DNA of 43,607 nucleotides from Ruminococcus sp. Phil15. GTDB taxonomy: Bacteria; Bacillota; Clostridia; Oscillospirales; Ruminococcaceae. This document shows positions 7,869 to 14,942 of the stretch, piece by piece. The notes under the pieces are model-generated. The model was not told the origin of the DNA and did not search any database. It worked only from the letters and a program-made list of their open reading frames with translations. Where the stretch lies: the NCBI GenBank assembly GCA_001940995.1, contig MSHC01000024.1, positions 1-43,607 on the forward strand, read 5' to 3'. Numbering within the stretch: the stretch's first letter is position 1; every line of letters starts with the position of its first letter. Both the position numbers and the translations under genes were made by a program.

Positions 7869-9242
7869 ATGAAGCACACCGACATCAGACAGATTTTTGA
7901 AAATCCCGAATACATCGGTAAGGAAGTTACCGTTTGCGGTTGGGTAAGAACAGCAAGAAACTCAAAGAACGTTGCATTTATCGAGCTTAACGACGGAACG
8001 ACATTAAAACACATTCAGATTGTTGTTGACAAGGCAGACAACGCAGACTACAAGGAGCCAAGAGTCGGCACATCTGTAAAGGTAACAGGTACTGTTGTTG
8101 AAGGCAGAAACAACACAGTTGAGATAGGCGTTAAGCCTGAGGCAATTGCAATTCTCGGCAACTGCCCTACCGACTACGCTCTTCAGAAGAAGGGTCACAC
8201 GCTTGAATTTCTCCGCACTATGCCGCATCTCAGAGGCAGAACGAACACATTCAATGCGGTTTTCAGAATCCGTTCCGTAATGGCTTCTGCAATTCACAAC
8301 TATTTCCAGAGTCACAACTACGTTTACATTAACACTCCGCTTATCACGGGAAGCGACTGCGAAGGCGCAGGCGAAATGTTCATTGTCACAACGAACGGCT
8401 ACACAGATAAATACAAGAACGAGAGCGAATACTACGCTGACGACTTCTTCGGCAGGAGGGCAGGACTCAGCGTTTCGGGACAGCTCGAGGGCGAGGTTGC
8501 CGCACTAGCAATGGGCAAGATTTACACATTCGGTCCGTCATTCAGAGCAGAAAACTCAAACACGCCAAAGCATCTTGCGGAGTTCTGGCACGTTGAACCT
8601 GAAATTGCGTTTGCTGAGCTTCCTGACGTTATCGAGATCGCAGAGGATATGATTAAGACGGTTATCAGGACTGTACTTGACAGCTGTCCGAACGAGATGA
8701 AATTCTTCGACGCACATTTTGAAAAGGGACTTATTGCAAGGCTTGAGGAGCTTATCTCACACGATTTTGCAACAGTCACCTACACAGAGGCAATTGAGCT
8801 TCTCAAAGATTCGGGCGAAAGCTTCCAGTACCCTGTTGAATGGGGCTGCGACCTCCAGACAGAGCATGAAAGATACATTTCCGAAAAGGTATTCAAAAAG
8901 GCTGTATTCGTAACAGACTACCCTAAGGAAATCAAGTCTTTCTATATGAAGCAGAACGCTGACGGAAAGACGGTTGCGGCCGTTGACCTGCTTGTTCCAG
9001 GCGTTGGTGAAATCATCGGCGGAAGCGAGCGTGAAGCGGACTATGACAAGCTTGTTGCTACTATGAAAGAGAGAGGCATGAACCTTGACCTTTACAGCGA
9101 CTACCTTGACCTCAGAAAGTACGGCTCTGTTCCGCACGGCGGATTCGGACTCGGTTTTGAGCGTCTTATTATGTATGTAACAGGCGTATCCAACATAAGG
9201 GACGTTATCCTCTACCCGAGAACAGTAGGCAGCATCAGATAA
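7869..9242 (+). CDS. asnS: Asparaginyl-tRNA synthetase
   Basis: This class IIb synthetase charges tRNA-Asn. It has an N-terminal OB-fold anticodon-binding domain (about 17-105, beginning VTVCGWVRTARNSKN). The catalytic domain that follows contains motif 2 around SFRAENSNTPKHLAEFWHVE and motif 3 around HGGFGLGFERLIMYVTG. At 457 residues it is slightly shorter than the usual bacterial length of about 463-466. AAGAAAGGAT precedes the ATG. It is the first gene after the Asn T-box, so it is induced when tRNA-Asn is undercharged. asnA follows after 40 nt. Confidence 0.97.
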   Translation: MKHTDIRQIFENPEYIGKEVTVCGWVRTARNSKNVAFIELNDGTTLKHIQIVVDKADNADYKEPRVGTSVKVTGTVVEGRNNTVEIGVKPEAIAILGNCPTDYALQKKGHTLEFLRTMPHLRGRTNTFNAVFRIRSVMASAIHNYFQSHNYVYINTPLITGSDCEGAGEMFIVTTNGYTDKYKNESEYYADDFFGRRAGLSVSGQLEGEVAALAMGKIYTFGPSFRAENSNTPKHLAEFWHVEPEIAFAELPDVIEIAEDMIKTVIRTVLDSCPNEMKFFDAHFEKGLIARLEELISHDFATVTYTEAIELLKDSGESFQYPVEWGCDLQTEHERYISEKVFKKAVFVTDYPKEIKSFYMKQNADGKTVAAVDLLVPGVGEIIGGSEREADYDKLVATMKERGMNLDLYSDYLDLRKYGSVPHGGFGLGFERLIMYVTGVSNIRDVILYPRTVGSIR

Positions 9243-9282
9243 TAACCAATCATATTAAGCCATAAGAAAGGACTGATACGCA

Positions 9283-10293
9283 ATGTCAAAATCATTACAA
9301 ATTCCGGTGGGCTACAAGTCCGCTCTTACGCTCAGAGAAACACAGCACGCTATAAAATACATTAAAGATGTTTTTCAGCAGGCACTTTCCTTTGCTCTTA
9401 CTCTTGACAGAGTCACCGCTCCCCTGCTCGTGCAGAAAGGAAACGGCATAAACGACGACCTCAACGGCGTTGAGCGGAAGGTTGAATTCACTATAAAGGA
9501 AATCGACTGCGACGCCGAGATAGTTCAGTCGCTCGCAAAGTGGAAAAGAATGGCTCTTTACAGGTACGGATACAAGGTAAACGAAGGCATTTACACGGAT
9601 ATGAACGCTATTCGCCGAGATGATGACGCTGACAATGTGCACTCGATATTCGTTGACCAGTGGGACTGGGAAAAGGTTATAAGCCGTGAGGAAAGGACAA
9701 TTGATTTTCTCAAGGAAACCGTGGCATCAATTGTAAAGGCTATTGCATTTGCAAAGAGAAAGGTAAACCTTAGATACCCACAGCTCGCCACTACGATCTG
9801 CGATGTTCCCTTCTTTATCACATCGCAGGAGCTTGAAGATATGTACCCTGGTGTTCCTGCAAAAGAACGTGAAAGACTTATCGTCAAGGAGCATAAGACT
9901 GTATTTATAATGCAAATCGGCGGAAAGCTCAAAAGCGGCGAAAAGCACGATGGCAGAGCGCCTGACTACGATGACTGGTCACTCAACGGCGACCTTCTGT
10001 TCTGGGATGAGGTGCTTCAAGATGCGCTCGAGGTTTCCTCAATGGGTATAAGAGTTGACGCAGAATCTCTTGAAAAACAGCTCAAAGAATGCGACGCAAT
10101 GGACAGAGCAAAGTATGAGTATCACAGCAAAATACTTGACGGAACTCTACCGCTTACAATAGGCGGCGGAATCGGACAGTCAAGGCTTTGTATGCTTCTT
10201 CTTGAAAAGGCGCACATCGGCGAGGTACAGGTTTCCGTATGGCCGTCAGAAATGACAAGGGAATGTGCTGAAAACGGCATTGTTCTTCTCTAA
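9283..10293 (+). CDS. asnA: Aspartate--ammonia ligase (AsnA type)
   Basis: AsnA makes asparagine from aspartate, ammonia and ATP. It is structurally related to class II tRNA synthetases. The 336-residue product has the full family length and typical features: the N-terminus IPVGYKSALTLRETQHAIKY, the central HSIFVDQWDWEK, and the C-terminal GGGIGQSRLCMLLLEKAHIGEVQ, which is the motif-3-like ATP site. AAGAAAGGA precedes the ATG. Together with asnS under one Asn T-box it couples asparagine synthesis to its charging onto tRNA. Confidence 0.97.
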   Translation: MSKSLQIPVGYKSALTLRETQHAIKYIKDVFQQALSFALTLDRVTAPLLVQKGNGINDDLNGVERKVEFTIKEIDCDAEIVQSLAKWKRMALYRYGYKVNEGIYTDMNAIRRDDDADNVHSIFVDQWDWEKVISREERTIDFLKETVASIVKAIAFAKRKVNLRYPQLATTICDVPFFITSQELEDMYPGVPAKERERLIVKEHKTVFIMQIGGKLKSGEKHDGRAPDYDDWSLNGDLLFWDEVLQDALEVSSMGIRVDAESLEKQLKECDAMDRAKYEYHSKILDGTLPLTIGGGIGQSRLCMLLLEKAHIGEVQVSVWPSEMTRECAENGIVLL

Positions 10294-10308
10294 ACCGAAT
10301 ATTAATCC

Positions 10309-10338
10309 AGCCACTTTCTCAGCGAAGGTGGCTTTTTT
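10309..10338 (+). terminator. asnS-asnA operon terminator
   Basis: AGCCAC and GGTGGCT form the stem with a pairing extension TTTC/GAAG, followed by six T. It lies 16 nt after the asnA stop. Confidence 0.85.
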
Positions 10339-10346
10339 GTGACATT

Positions 10347-10741
10347 AAACAGCCTCCGATAACCCGGACGCCATTGCTCCCGGCGAGGACGTCGCTTTTC
10401 CGCAAACGGGTGCGTGTTGGCGGAACAGGAGTATCAAGGACATCCGAACGTCATTTACGCTTGATGACGCCGGCATCTACGAGGTTAAGTTCAATGCTAC
10501 TGCTGCGGAAGCAGGTCAGCTCGTTCTGAAGCTTAACGGCACAGAATTGCCTTACACTGTAACGGGCAGGTCTGCCGCCGACTCGCATATTACGGGAATG
10601 GCGCTTGTTACGGCAACCGAGGCAGGCTCGGTGCTTACTGTAAGAAATCCTGCTACAAACACGACTTCTCTTACTCCAACGCCATCTGCAGGCGGTGCAA
10701 ATCCTGTTTCGGCACAGCTGATTATAACACAGCTTAGCTAA
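10347..10741 (+). pseudogene. Headless C-terminal domain of a collagen-like (BclA-type) surface protein
   Basis: A reading frame runs from just after a stop near 10344 to the TAA at 10739-10741 but has no start codon or ribosome binding site in its first 60 codons. Its translation contains GIYEVKFNATAAEAGQLVL, LKLNGTELPYTVTGR and GSVLTVRNPATNTTSLT. These are hallmarks of the C-terminal trimerising domain of Firmicutes collagen-like surface or exosporium proteins. No Gly-X-Y repeats are left. In the middle (about 10407-10450) the expected GGTGVS-RTSE sequence is in another frame, so two compensating frameshifts appear to have occurred. It lies between the asnA terminator and tRNA-Arg. Confidence 0.75.
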
Positions 10742-10745
10742 CACA

Positions 10746-10780
10746 AAAATACCTCCTACCGAAAAGGTAAGAGGTATTTT
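10746..10780 (-). terminator. tRNA-Arg terminator
   Basis: AAATACCTC-TACC pairs with GGTA-GAGGTATTT around a 5-nt loop. On the minus strand it is followed by five T and starts at the tRNA CCA end. It may also stop plus-strand transcription from the pseudogene side. Confidence 0.8.
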
Positions 10781-10854
10781 GGCACTCCCTACAAGAATCG
10801 AACTTGTAACTAACCCTTAGGAGGGGTTTATTATATCCATTTAACTAAGGGAGC
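10780..10854 (-). tRNA. tRNA-Arg(CCT)
   Basis: The minus strand gives a 75-nt tRNA. The acceptor is GCTCCCT/AGGGAGT with a G-T first pair. The anticodon stem AACCC/GGGTT encloses CTCCTAA with anticodon CCT, and the T arm is ACAAGTTCGATTCTTGT. CCA is encoded. tRNA-Arg(CCT) genes are common integration sites in bacteria, and here a degraded surface-protein fragment lies immediately beyond its 3' end. Confidence 0.93.
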
Positions 10855-10875
10855 AGGAATAAATATCGCTTATTT

Positions 10876-10904
10876 ATTATATCACATCAGCCTTAAAAAA
10901 TCAA
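10876..10904 (-). promoter_or_regulatory. tRNA-Arg promoter
   Basis: On the minus strand TTGATT (10899-10904) and TATAAT (10876-10881) are 17 nt apart, 22 nt before the tRNA 5' end. Confidence 0.8.
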
Positions 10905-10910
10905 GTAGAA

Positions 10911-10941
10911 AAATGTCCGAAAGCTTTATGCTCTCGGACAT
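10911..10941 (-). terminator. Esterase terminator
   Basis: On the minus strand ATGTCCGA and TCGGACAT form the stem, followed by TTTT. It lies just after the esterase stop codon. Confidence 0.8.
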
Positions 10942-10948
10942 TCTATTT

Positions 10949-11806
10949 TTACGGTCTTGTAAATGGCTTGAAATCACGCATTACCCAGTCGATTGCAAGG
11001 TCTGCCCACTTTGCGGCTACCGGCTGGAAGTGTCCCTCCCATCCAAACGACGCTGTATTAAAGTCGCAAAGTCCTAAGCCGTGTCCGCCGTTCTCGTAGA
11101 TGTGACATTCATAAAGGACACCATGCTCGATAAGCGAATTCATATACAAAAGGCTGTTCTGCACAGGTACGCATCCGTCGTCAGCACAATGCCAAATAAA
11201 CGCCTTAGGAGTTTTGTCGCTCACCTGATTTTCAAGACTCATAAGAGTACGAAGCTCTGCGTCCTGCTCCTCGCCAATAAGATTTAGTATTGAACCCTCG
11301 TGACAATATTTTCCCGACGTGATAACAGGATAGGATAAAATCTGTCCCTTTGGCTTTATATCCTCGGGGGTACATCCAAGCGGCTTTGTAATAAAGTCCT
11401 TATCATAGAAAACGGAAACGGACGCGGCGAGGTGTCCGCCTGCTGAAAAGCCCGCAATATAGACAAGCTCGGGGTCTATATCAAACTTTTCTGCGTTGTC
11501 ACGAACATATTTCATTGCGGTGCAGGCTTCGAGCGTTGCGGTAGGAAAACGCTTCTTGACGCAGGAATATCTCAAAACAAATGCGCAGATACCTGCTCCC
11601 AAAAATCTAAGTGCGATAAACTCGGCTTCTCTTTCCGAGCAGTAGTCGTATCCGCCGCCCGGACAAATGACAACGGCAGGTCTTTTCTTGTTTCCCGTTT
11701 CCTCTTTAACATCATAAGCATAGCAATCTAGCGTTGCATAGCAGCCCTCAGGATTTAAATTTGCTTTTGCATAATCTACATTAATCTTAACTTTTTCAAA
11801 CAGCAT
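10949..11806 (-). CDS. Alpha/beta-hydrolase esterase (acetyl-xylan esterase-like)
   Basis: The 285-residue protein is an alpha/beta-hydrolase of the BD-FAE/esterase-lipase type. It has the oxyanion motif CPGGGYDY (48-55), the nucleophile elbow GFSAGG with Ser121, and likely acid and base residues Asp210 (WHCADDG) and His242 (NGGHGLG). No signal peptide is present, so it probably acts in the cytoplasm. Deacetylation of imported hemicellulose oligosaccharides fits the fibre-degrading context but is inference. GGAGG lies 9 nt before the ATG. It is divergent from the ispD fusion gene, with back-to-back promoters. Confidence 0.88.
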   Translation of the reverse strand: MLFEKVKINVDYAKANLNPEGCYATLDCYAYDVKEETGNKKRPAVVICPGGGYDYCSEREAEFIALRFLGAGICAFVLRYSCVKKRFPTATLEACTAMKYVRDNAEKFDIDPELVYIAGFSAGGHLAASVSVFYDKDFITKPLGCTPEDIKPKGQILSYPVITSGKYCHEGSILNLIGEEQDAELRTLMSLENQVSDKTPKAFIWHCADDGCVPVQNSLLYMNSLIEHGVLYECHIYENGGHGLGLCDFNTASFGWEGHFQPVAAKWADLAIDWVMRDFKPFTRP

Positions 11807-11839
11807 AGCTAAATTCCTCCGAATAAGTTTTCTATGGTT

Positions 11840-11868
11840 ATTCTAGCATAGTTTTTACGCATTTGCAA
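11840..11868 (-). promoter_or_regulatory. Esterase promoter
   Basis: On the minus strand TTGCAA (11863-11868) and TAGAAT (11840-11845) are separated by 17 nt. It abuts the divergent ispD promoter. Confidence 0.6.
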
Positions 11869-11897
11869 TTGTAAAATACTATTTTATGTAGTATAAT
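11869..11897 (+). promoter_or_regulatory. Promoter of the chorismate mutase-ispD fusion and ispF
   Basis: TTGTAA (11869-11874) and TATAAT (11892-11897) are separated by 17 nt, 33 nt before the GTG start. Confidence 0.65.
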
Positions 11898-11930
11898 TAG
11901 AAACAGAGAATCTTTAGGAGGTAATTTGTT

Positions 11931-12896
11931 GTGGGACTTTCAGAATTAAGAGATAAAATAGATGTGATTGATATACAGCTTCAAAAGCTTTTCGAGGAAA
12001 GAATGGCAATATGCGACGAGGTTGCAAGAGAAAAGAAGCGCACCAATGCACCAGTTCTGCAGGGAAACCGTGAACAGCAGATTATTGAGGCTGTAAGAAT
12101 CAGGGCAAACGCAGGCTTTGAGGACAGCAGTGAGGAGTTTTTAAAAGCCGTAATGGCTATCAGCCGTGGCAGGCAGAAAAAGCTGTTGTCTGAAAACATT
12201 GCAATACCCCACGGCAGTAATGTTAATGTAATAATCGCCTGCGGCGGCTCGTCAAGCAGAATGGGCTTTAACAAGCTGTTGTACTCATTAAAGGGCAGAG
12301 AGGTAATTCTTCGCACAATTGATATATTTGACGGAATGGAAAACGTATCAAGGGTTATTCTTTCTGCAACCGAAGAAATGAAGAAAAGCTTGACGGAACT
12401 TCTTGCGGAGGAAAGCTATAAAACGGAAATCGTCTTTGCAGACGGCGGCGAAACAAGGCAGGAAAGCGTGGCTAACGGTGTTATGGCGGCAACCGACGAC
12501 TGCGACTATGTTTGTATCCAGGACGGTGCAAGACCGTTCACTAAGAGAGATACTGTGCTTAGGTGCATTGAAGATGCAAGACAGACAGGTACGGCTGTCG
12601 TATGTGTGCCTGTAAAGGACACTATCAAGATTTCAGCAGACGGAATCGTTACTGACACTCCTAAGCGTGAGATGCTGTTTTCTGCGCAGACTCCGCAGGT
12701 TGTGGCTAGGGATCTTTACAGGCTTGCAATTGAAAGCGCAAGAACGCTCAAAAAAACATACACAGACGATGTTTCTCTATGCGAGGCTATCGGGGTAATG
12801 CCAAAGATTACCGTTGGCGATTACTCAAACATAAAGCTCACGACGACTGAGGACATAGAGCTTGCTAAAAATCTTCTCGGAAAGGACACAAAATAA
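11931..12896 (+). CDS. ispD: Fusion of AroQ chorismate mutase and IspD
   Basis: Residues 1-88 are an AroQ-type chorismate mutase. The residues matching the E. coli active site all appear: Arg7, Arg24, Lys35, Arg47, Glu48, and Ser78/Gln82 in the SxxxQ spacing. Residues 98-321 are IspD, which makes CDP-methylerythritol in the MEP isoprenoid pathway. IspD motifs are CGGSSSRMG with Arg110 and Lys115, DGARP, SAQTPQ, TDDVSL and [10 protein letters not shown] single GTG start has AGGAGG 9 nt upstream, and no stop or start divides the domains. ispF follows after 1 nt. IspD-IspF fusions are well known; I know of no characterised AroQ-IspD fusion. Confidence 0.93.
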   Translation: MGLSELRDKIDVIDIQLQKLFEERMAICDEVAREKKRTNAPVLQGNREQQIIEAVRIRANAGFEDSSEEFLKAVMAISRGRQKKLLSENIAIPHGSNVNVIIACGGSSSRMGFNKLLYSLKGREVILRTIDIFDGMENVSRVILSATEEMKKSLTELLAEESYKTEIVFADGGETRQESVANGVMAATDDCDYVCIQDGARPFTKRDTVLRCIEDARQTGTAVVCVPVKDTIKISADGIVTDTPKREMLFSAQTPQVVARDLYRLAIESARTLKKTYTDDVSLCEAIGVMPKITVGDYSNIKLTTTEDIELAKNLLGKDTK

Positions 12897-12897
12897 T

Positions 12898-13365
12898 ATG
12901 AGAATAGGTCACGGATACGATGTTCACAGACTTGCAGATGGCAGAAAGCTCATTTTAGGCGGTGTGGATATTCCATACGAAAAGGGGCTTTTAGGGCATT
13001 CCGACGCTGACGTACTTCTTCACGCTGTAATGGACAGTATGCTCGGTGCTTGCGCTTTGGGCGACATAGGGAAGCATTTTCCCGACACGAATGAGACATA
13101 CAAGGGCGCTGACAGTATGGAGCTTTTGAAAAAATGCGTGGAAATTCTGAAACAGAACGGATTCAGGGTAATAAACGTAGATTCGACAGTCTGCGCTCAG
13201 GCGCCCAAGCTTGCGCCGCACATACAGGCGATGAGGGAAAACATTGCTGATGCGCTGGGGTTGGACGTTTCCTTTGTATCGGTAAAGGCTACGACCGAGG
13301 AAAAACTCGGCTTCACGGGTCAGGGACTTGGAATATCCGCAACTGCGGTTTGTCTTGTTGAATAA
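12898..13365 (+). CDS. ispF: 2-C-methyl-D-erythritol 2,4-cyclodiphosphate synthase
   Basis: IspF cyclises CDP-methylerythritol 2-phosphate in the MEP pathway. The product is 155 residues, the normal size. The N-terminal [12 protein letters not shown] with zinc ligands Asp8 and His10, [19 protein letters not shown], and the C-terminal [17 protein letters not shown] are all diagnostic. The ATG at 12898 is chosen because the protein begins there in the family; an upstream in-frame start at 12862 would run into ispD. It is separated from ispD by one base, so the two are translationally linked steps of one pathway (IspE is not in the window). Confidence 0.97.
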   Translation: MRIGHGYDVHRLADGRKLILGGVDIPYEKGLLGHSDADVLLHAVMDSMLGACALGDIGKHFPDTNETYKGADSMELLKKCVEILKQNGFRVINVDSTVCAQAPKLAPHIQAMRENIADALGLDVSFVSVKATTEEKLGFTGQGLGISATAVCLVE

Positions 13366-13368
13366 TAA

Positions 13369-13402
13369 AGAGAGTCTGAGAAAGAAATTCTCAGACTCTT
13401 AT
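13369..13402. terminator. Bidirectional terminator after ispF
   Basis: AGAGTCTGAGAA and TTCTCAGACTCT form a perfect 12-bp stem with a 5-nt loop and A/T-rich flanks. It lies between the convergent ispF and zinc-ribbon genes. Confidence 0.8.
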
Positions 13403-13450
13403 TCTTTATGGAAATATCGCACAAAGCTGTCATCAGTATTTATGTTGCGC

Positions 13451-13825
13451 TTAACGTCTTGAAAGCTCGTTACCGCAGTAATTACAGAAAGTATAACCGT
13501 CTTCAACCCTATTACCGCAATGCGGACAGTAGTTACTCTTAATTCGGCTTGATGGACTGCCAAACCTTTGGTTAAACGGGTCCTGTTCTTCGTTACCGTC
13601 AACTATATCAAAATCGGACATACGGTTTTGTGAAAAAGCATTCTTGAAGCTAAAGATTGCTTTTATAACCGACAAGAGAACAAAGCCTATTCCGAAAAGC
13701 GGAAACATTATCGGTGCGCCGATAGAAACAGCGGTTACAATCCAGCCGACGCCGAAAAGTGCAGTAAATACGCAAGCTATGCCCTCCATCATTGAATTTC
13801 CTCTGCCGGGTTTTATACTTCTCAT
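13451..13825 (-). CDS. Zinc-ribbon membrane protein, 124 aa
   Basis: The protein has two hydrophobic segments (about 15-35 and 38-58), a polar linker, and a C-terminal zinc ribbon of the CPHCG ... FCNYCG form (residues about 99-118). Proteins of this layout are common in Firmicutes and mostly uncharacterised; I cannot assign a function. AGGTGA precedes the ATG by about 8 nt. It has its own sigma-A promoter and is divergent from the metallophosphoesterase at 14036. Confidence 0.85.
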   Translation of the reverse strand: MRSIKPGRGNSMMEGIACVFTALFGVGWIVTAVSIGAPIMFPLFGIGFVLLSVIKAIFSFKNAFSQNRMSDFDIVDGNEEQDPFNQRFGSPSSRIKSNYCPHCGNRVEDGYTFCNYCGNELSRR

Positions 13826-13903
13826 AATGTTATCACCTCATAATTGCGGACAGTTATATATCAATGCCGCAAATTTCGCCGATTAATATAAGTCATTACC
13901 GTA

Positions 13904-13932
13904 ATTATAGCACACTGCGGCATTAATGTCAA
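13904..13932 (-). promoter_or_regulatory. Promoter of the zinc-ribbon membrane protein
   Basis: On the minus strand TTGACA (13927-13932) and TATAAT (13904-13909) are separated by 17 nt. Confidence 0.8.
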
Positions 13933-13974
13933 TATAATTTACCCGAAATTTATCATAACAATTACAATTGCGGC

Positions 13975-14003
13975 TTGCATTTATAACAAAAAAGCTGTAT
14001 AAT
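13975..14003 (+). promoter_or_regulatory. Promoter of the second metallophosphoesterase
   Basis: TTGCAT (13975-13980) and TATAAT (13998-14003) are separated by 17 nt, 32 nt before the TTG start. Confidence 0.65.
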
Positions 14004-14035
14004 TATATATAGTAATTTTAAAGGGGGCGGCAGAT

Positions 14036-14866
14036 TTGAAGATTGCGATTGTTATACTTGTACTCATTCTCATTTTTCTGATAGTCGAAAACACAAGGAT
14101 ATCTGTATCGAGATACAGAGTCACCTGCCGTGGACTCCCCAAGGAATTCAGGGGCTTTAGAATTCTGCACCTTTCCGACCTGCACACAAAGCGCTTCGGC
14201 AAGGATTATGATAGGCTTATAGAAAGAATAAGACCGCTTCACCCCGACATAATATTCTTTACAGGCGACCTTATTTCCAGGAGCGAAAAGAAATATGCCA
14301 AAAAGGTTACGCTTATGAAAAGGCTTACGAAAATTGCGCCTGTATACTACTGTCTTGGAAACCACGAGGTTGACAACAAGGCTCTTACCGAGAAGCTTTC
14401 GGATGAGCTTATAAAGCTTGGCGTACACGTTCTTGTAAATTCAAAAGAAACTCTACGGCGTGAAAATTCGCAGATAACCATTTACGGGCTTGCGCTTGAA
14501 TCGTATTTTTACAGAAATCCGAATGGCGATTTCAAAGGTCTTCCTCAAGTTACAAAGGCTGAGATTACGGAGCTGTGCGGCAAGAACGACGACGACATAT
14601 TCTCCGTGCTTCTTGCGCACTCGCCTCTCCCGTTCAGCGAATACGAATCGTGGGGCGCTGATCTTGTATTTTCCGGACACATTCACGGCGGAGTTATCCG
14701 CATACCGTTTATAAACAAGGGTCTGCTTTCGCCGGAGAGGACGTTTTTTCCCGACTACACATACGGCGTTTTCAGAAAGTTCGGCGCTAATATGGTCGTA
14801 TCTAGAGGACTTGGAAAGTTTAGAATTTTCAATCCCTCTGAAATCGTACTTGTGAGCTTAAAGTAA
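14036..14866 (+). CDS. YkuE-like metallophosphoesterase with N-terminal anchor
   Basis: A single N-terminal hydrophobic helix (residues 3-17) is followed by a calcineurin-like phosphoesterase domain. The metal motifs are LSDLHTK (Asp48, His50), GDLIS (77-81), GNHE (108-111) and GHIHGG at about 219. The 276-residue length fits the YkuE family of membrane-tethered phosphatases; the substrate is unknown. The start is TTG, with AAAGGGGG 8 nt upstream. It differs from the enzyme at 6362-7453 in having one membrane segment instead of about four, so they are distant paralogues. Confidence 0.9.
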   Translation: MKIAIVILVLILIFLIVENTRISVSRYRVTCRGLPKEFRGFRILHLSDLHTKRFGKDYDRLIERIRPLHPDIIFFTGDLISRSEKKYAKKVTLMKRLTKIAPVYYCLGNHEVDNKALTEKLSDELIKLGVHVLVNSKETLRRENSQITIYGLALESYFYRNPNGDFKGLPQVTKAEITELCGKNDDDIFSVLLAHSPLPFSEYESWGADLVFSGHIHGGVIRIPFINKGLLSPERTFFPDYTYGVFRKFGANMVVSRGLGKFRIFNPSEIVLVSLK

Positions 14867-14868
14867 CC

Positions 14869-14910
14869 AAAAGCGCAATGCTATGCACAAACGGCATTGT
14901 GCTTTATTTT
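14869..14910 (+). terminator. Terminator between metallophosphoesterase and uvrC
   Basis: AAAGCGCAATGC pairs with GCATTGTGCTTT around an 11-nt loop and is followed by TATTTT. Confidence 0.8.
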
Positions 14911-14942
14911 AGAAAAATCGCTTCAGGAAGGATCTGAAAGAA

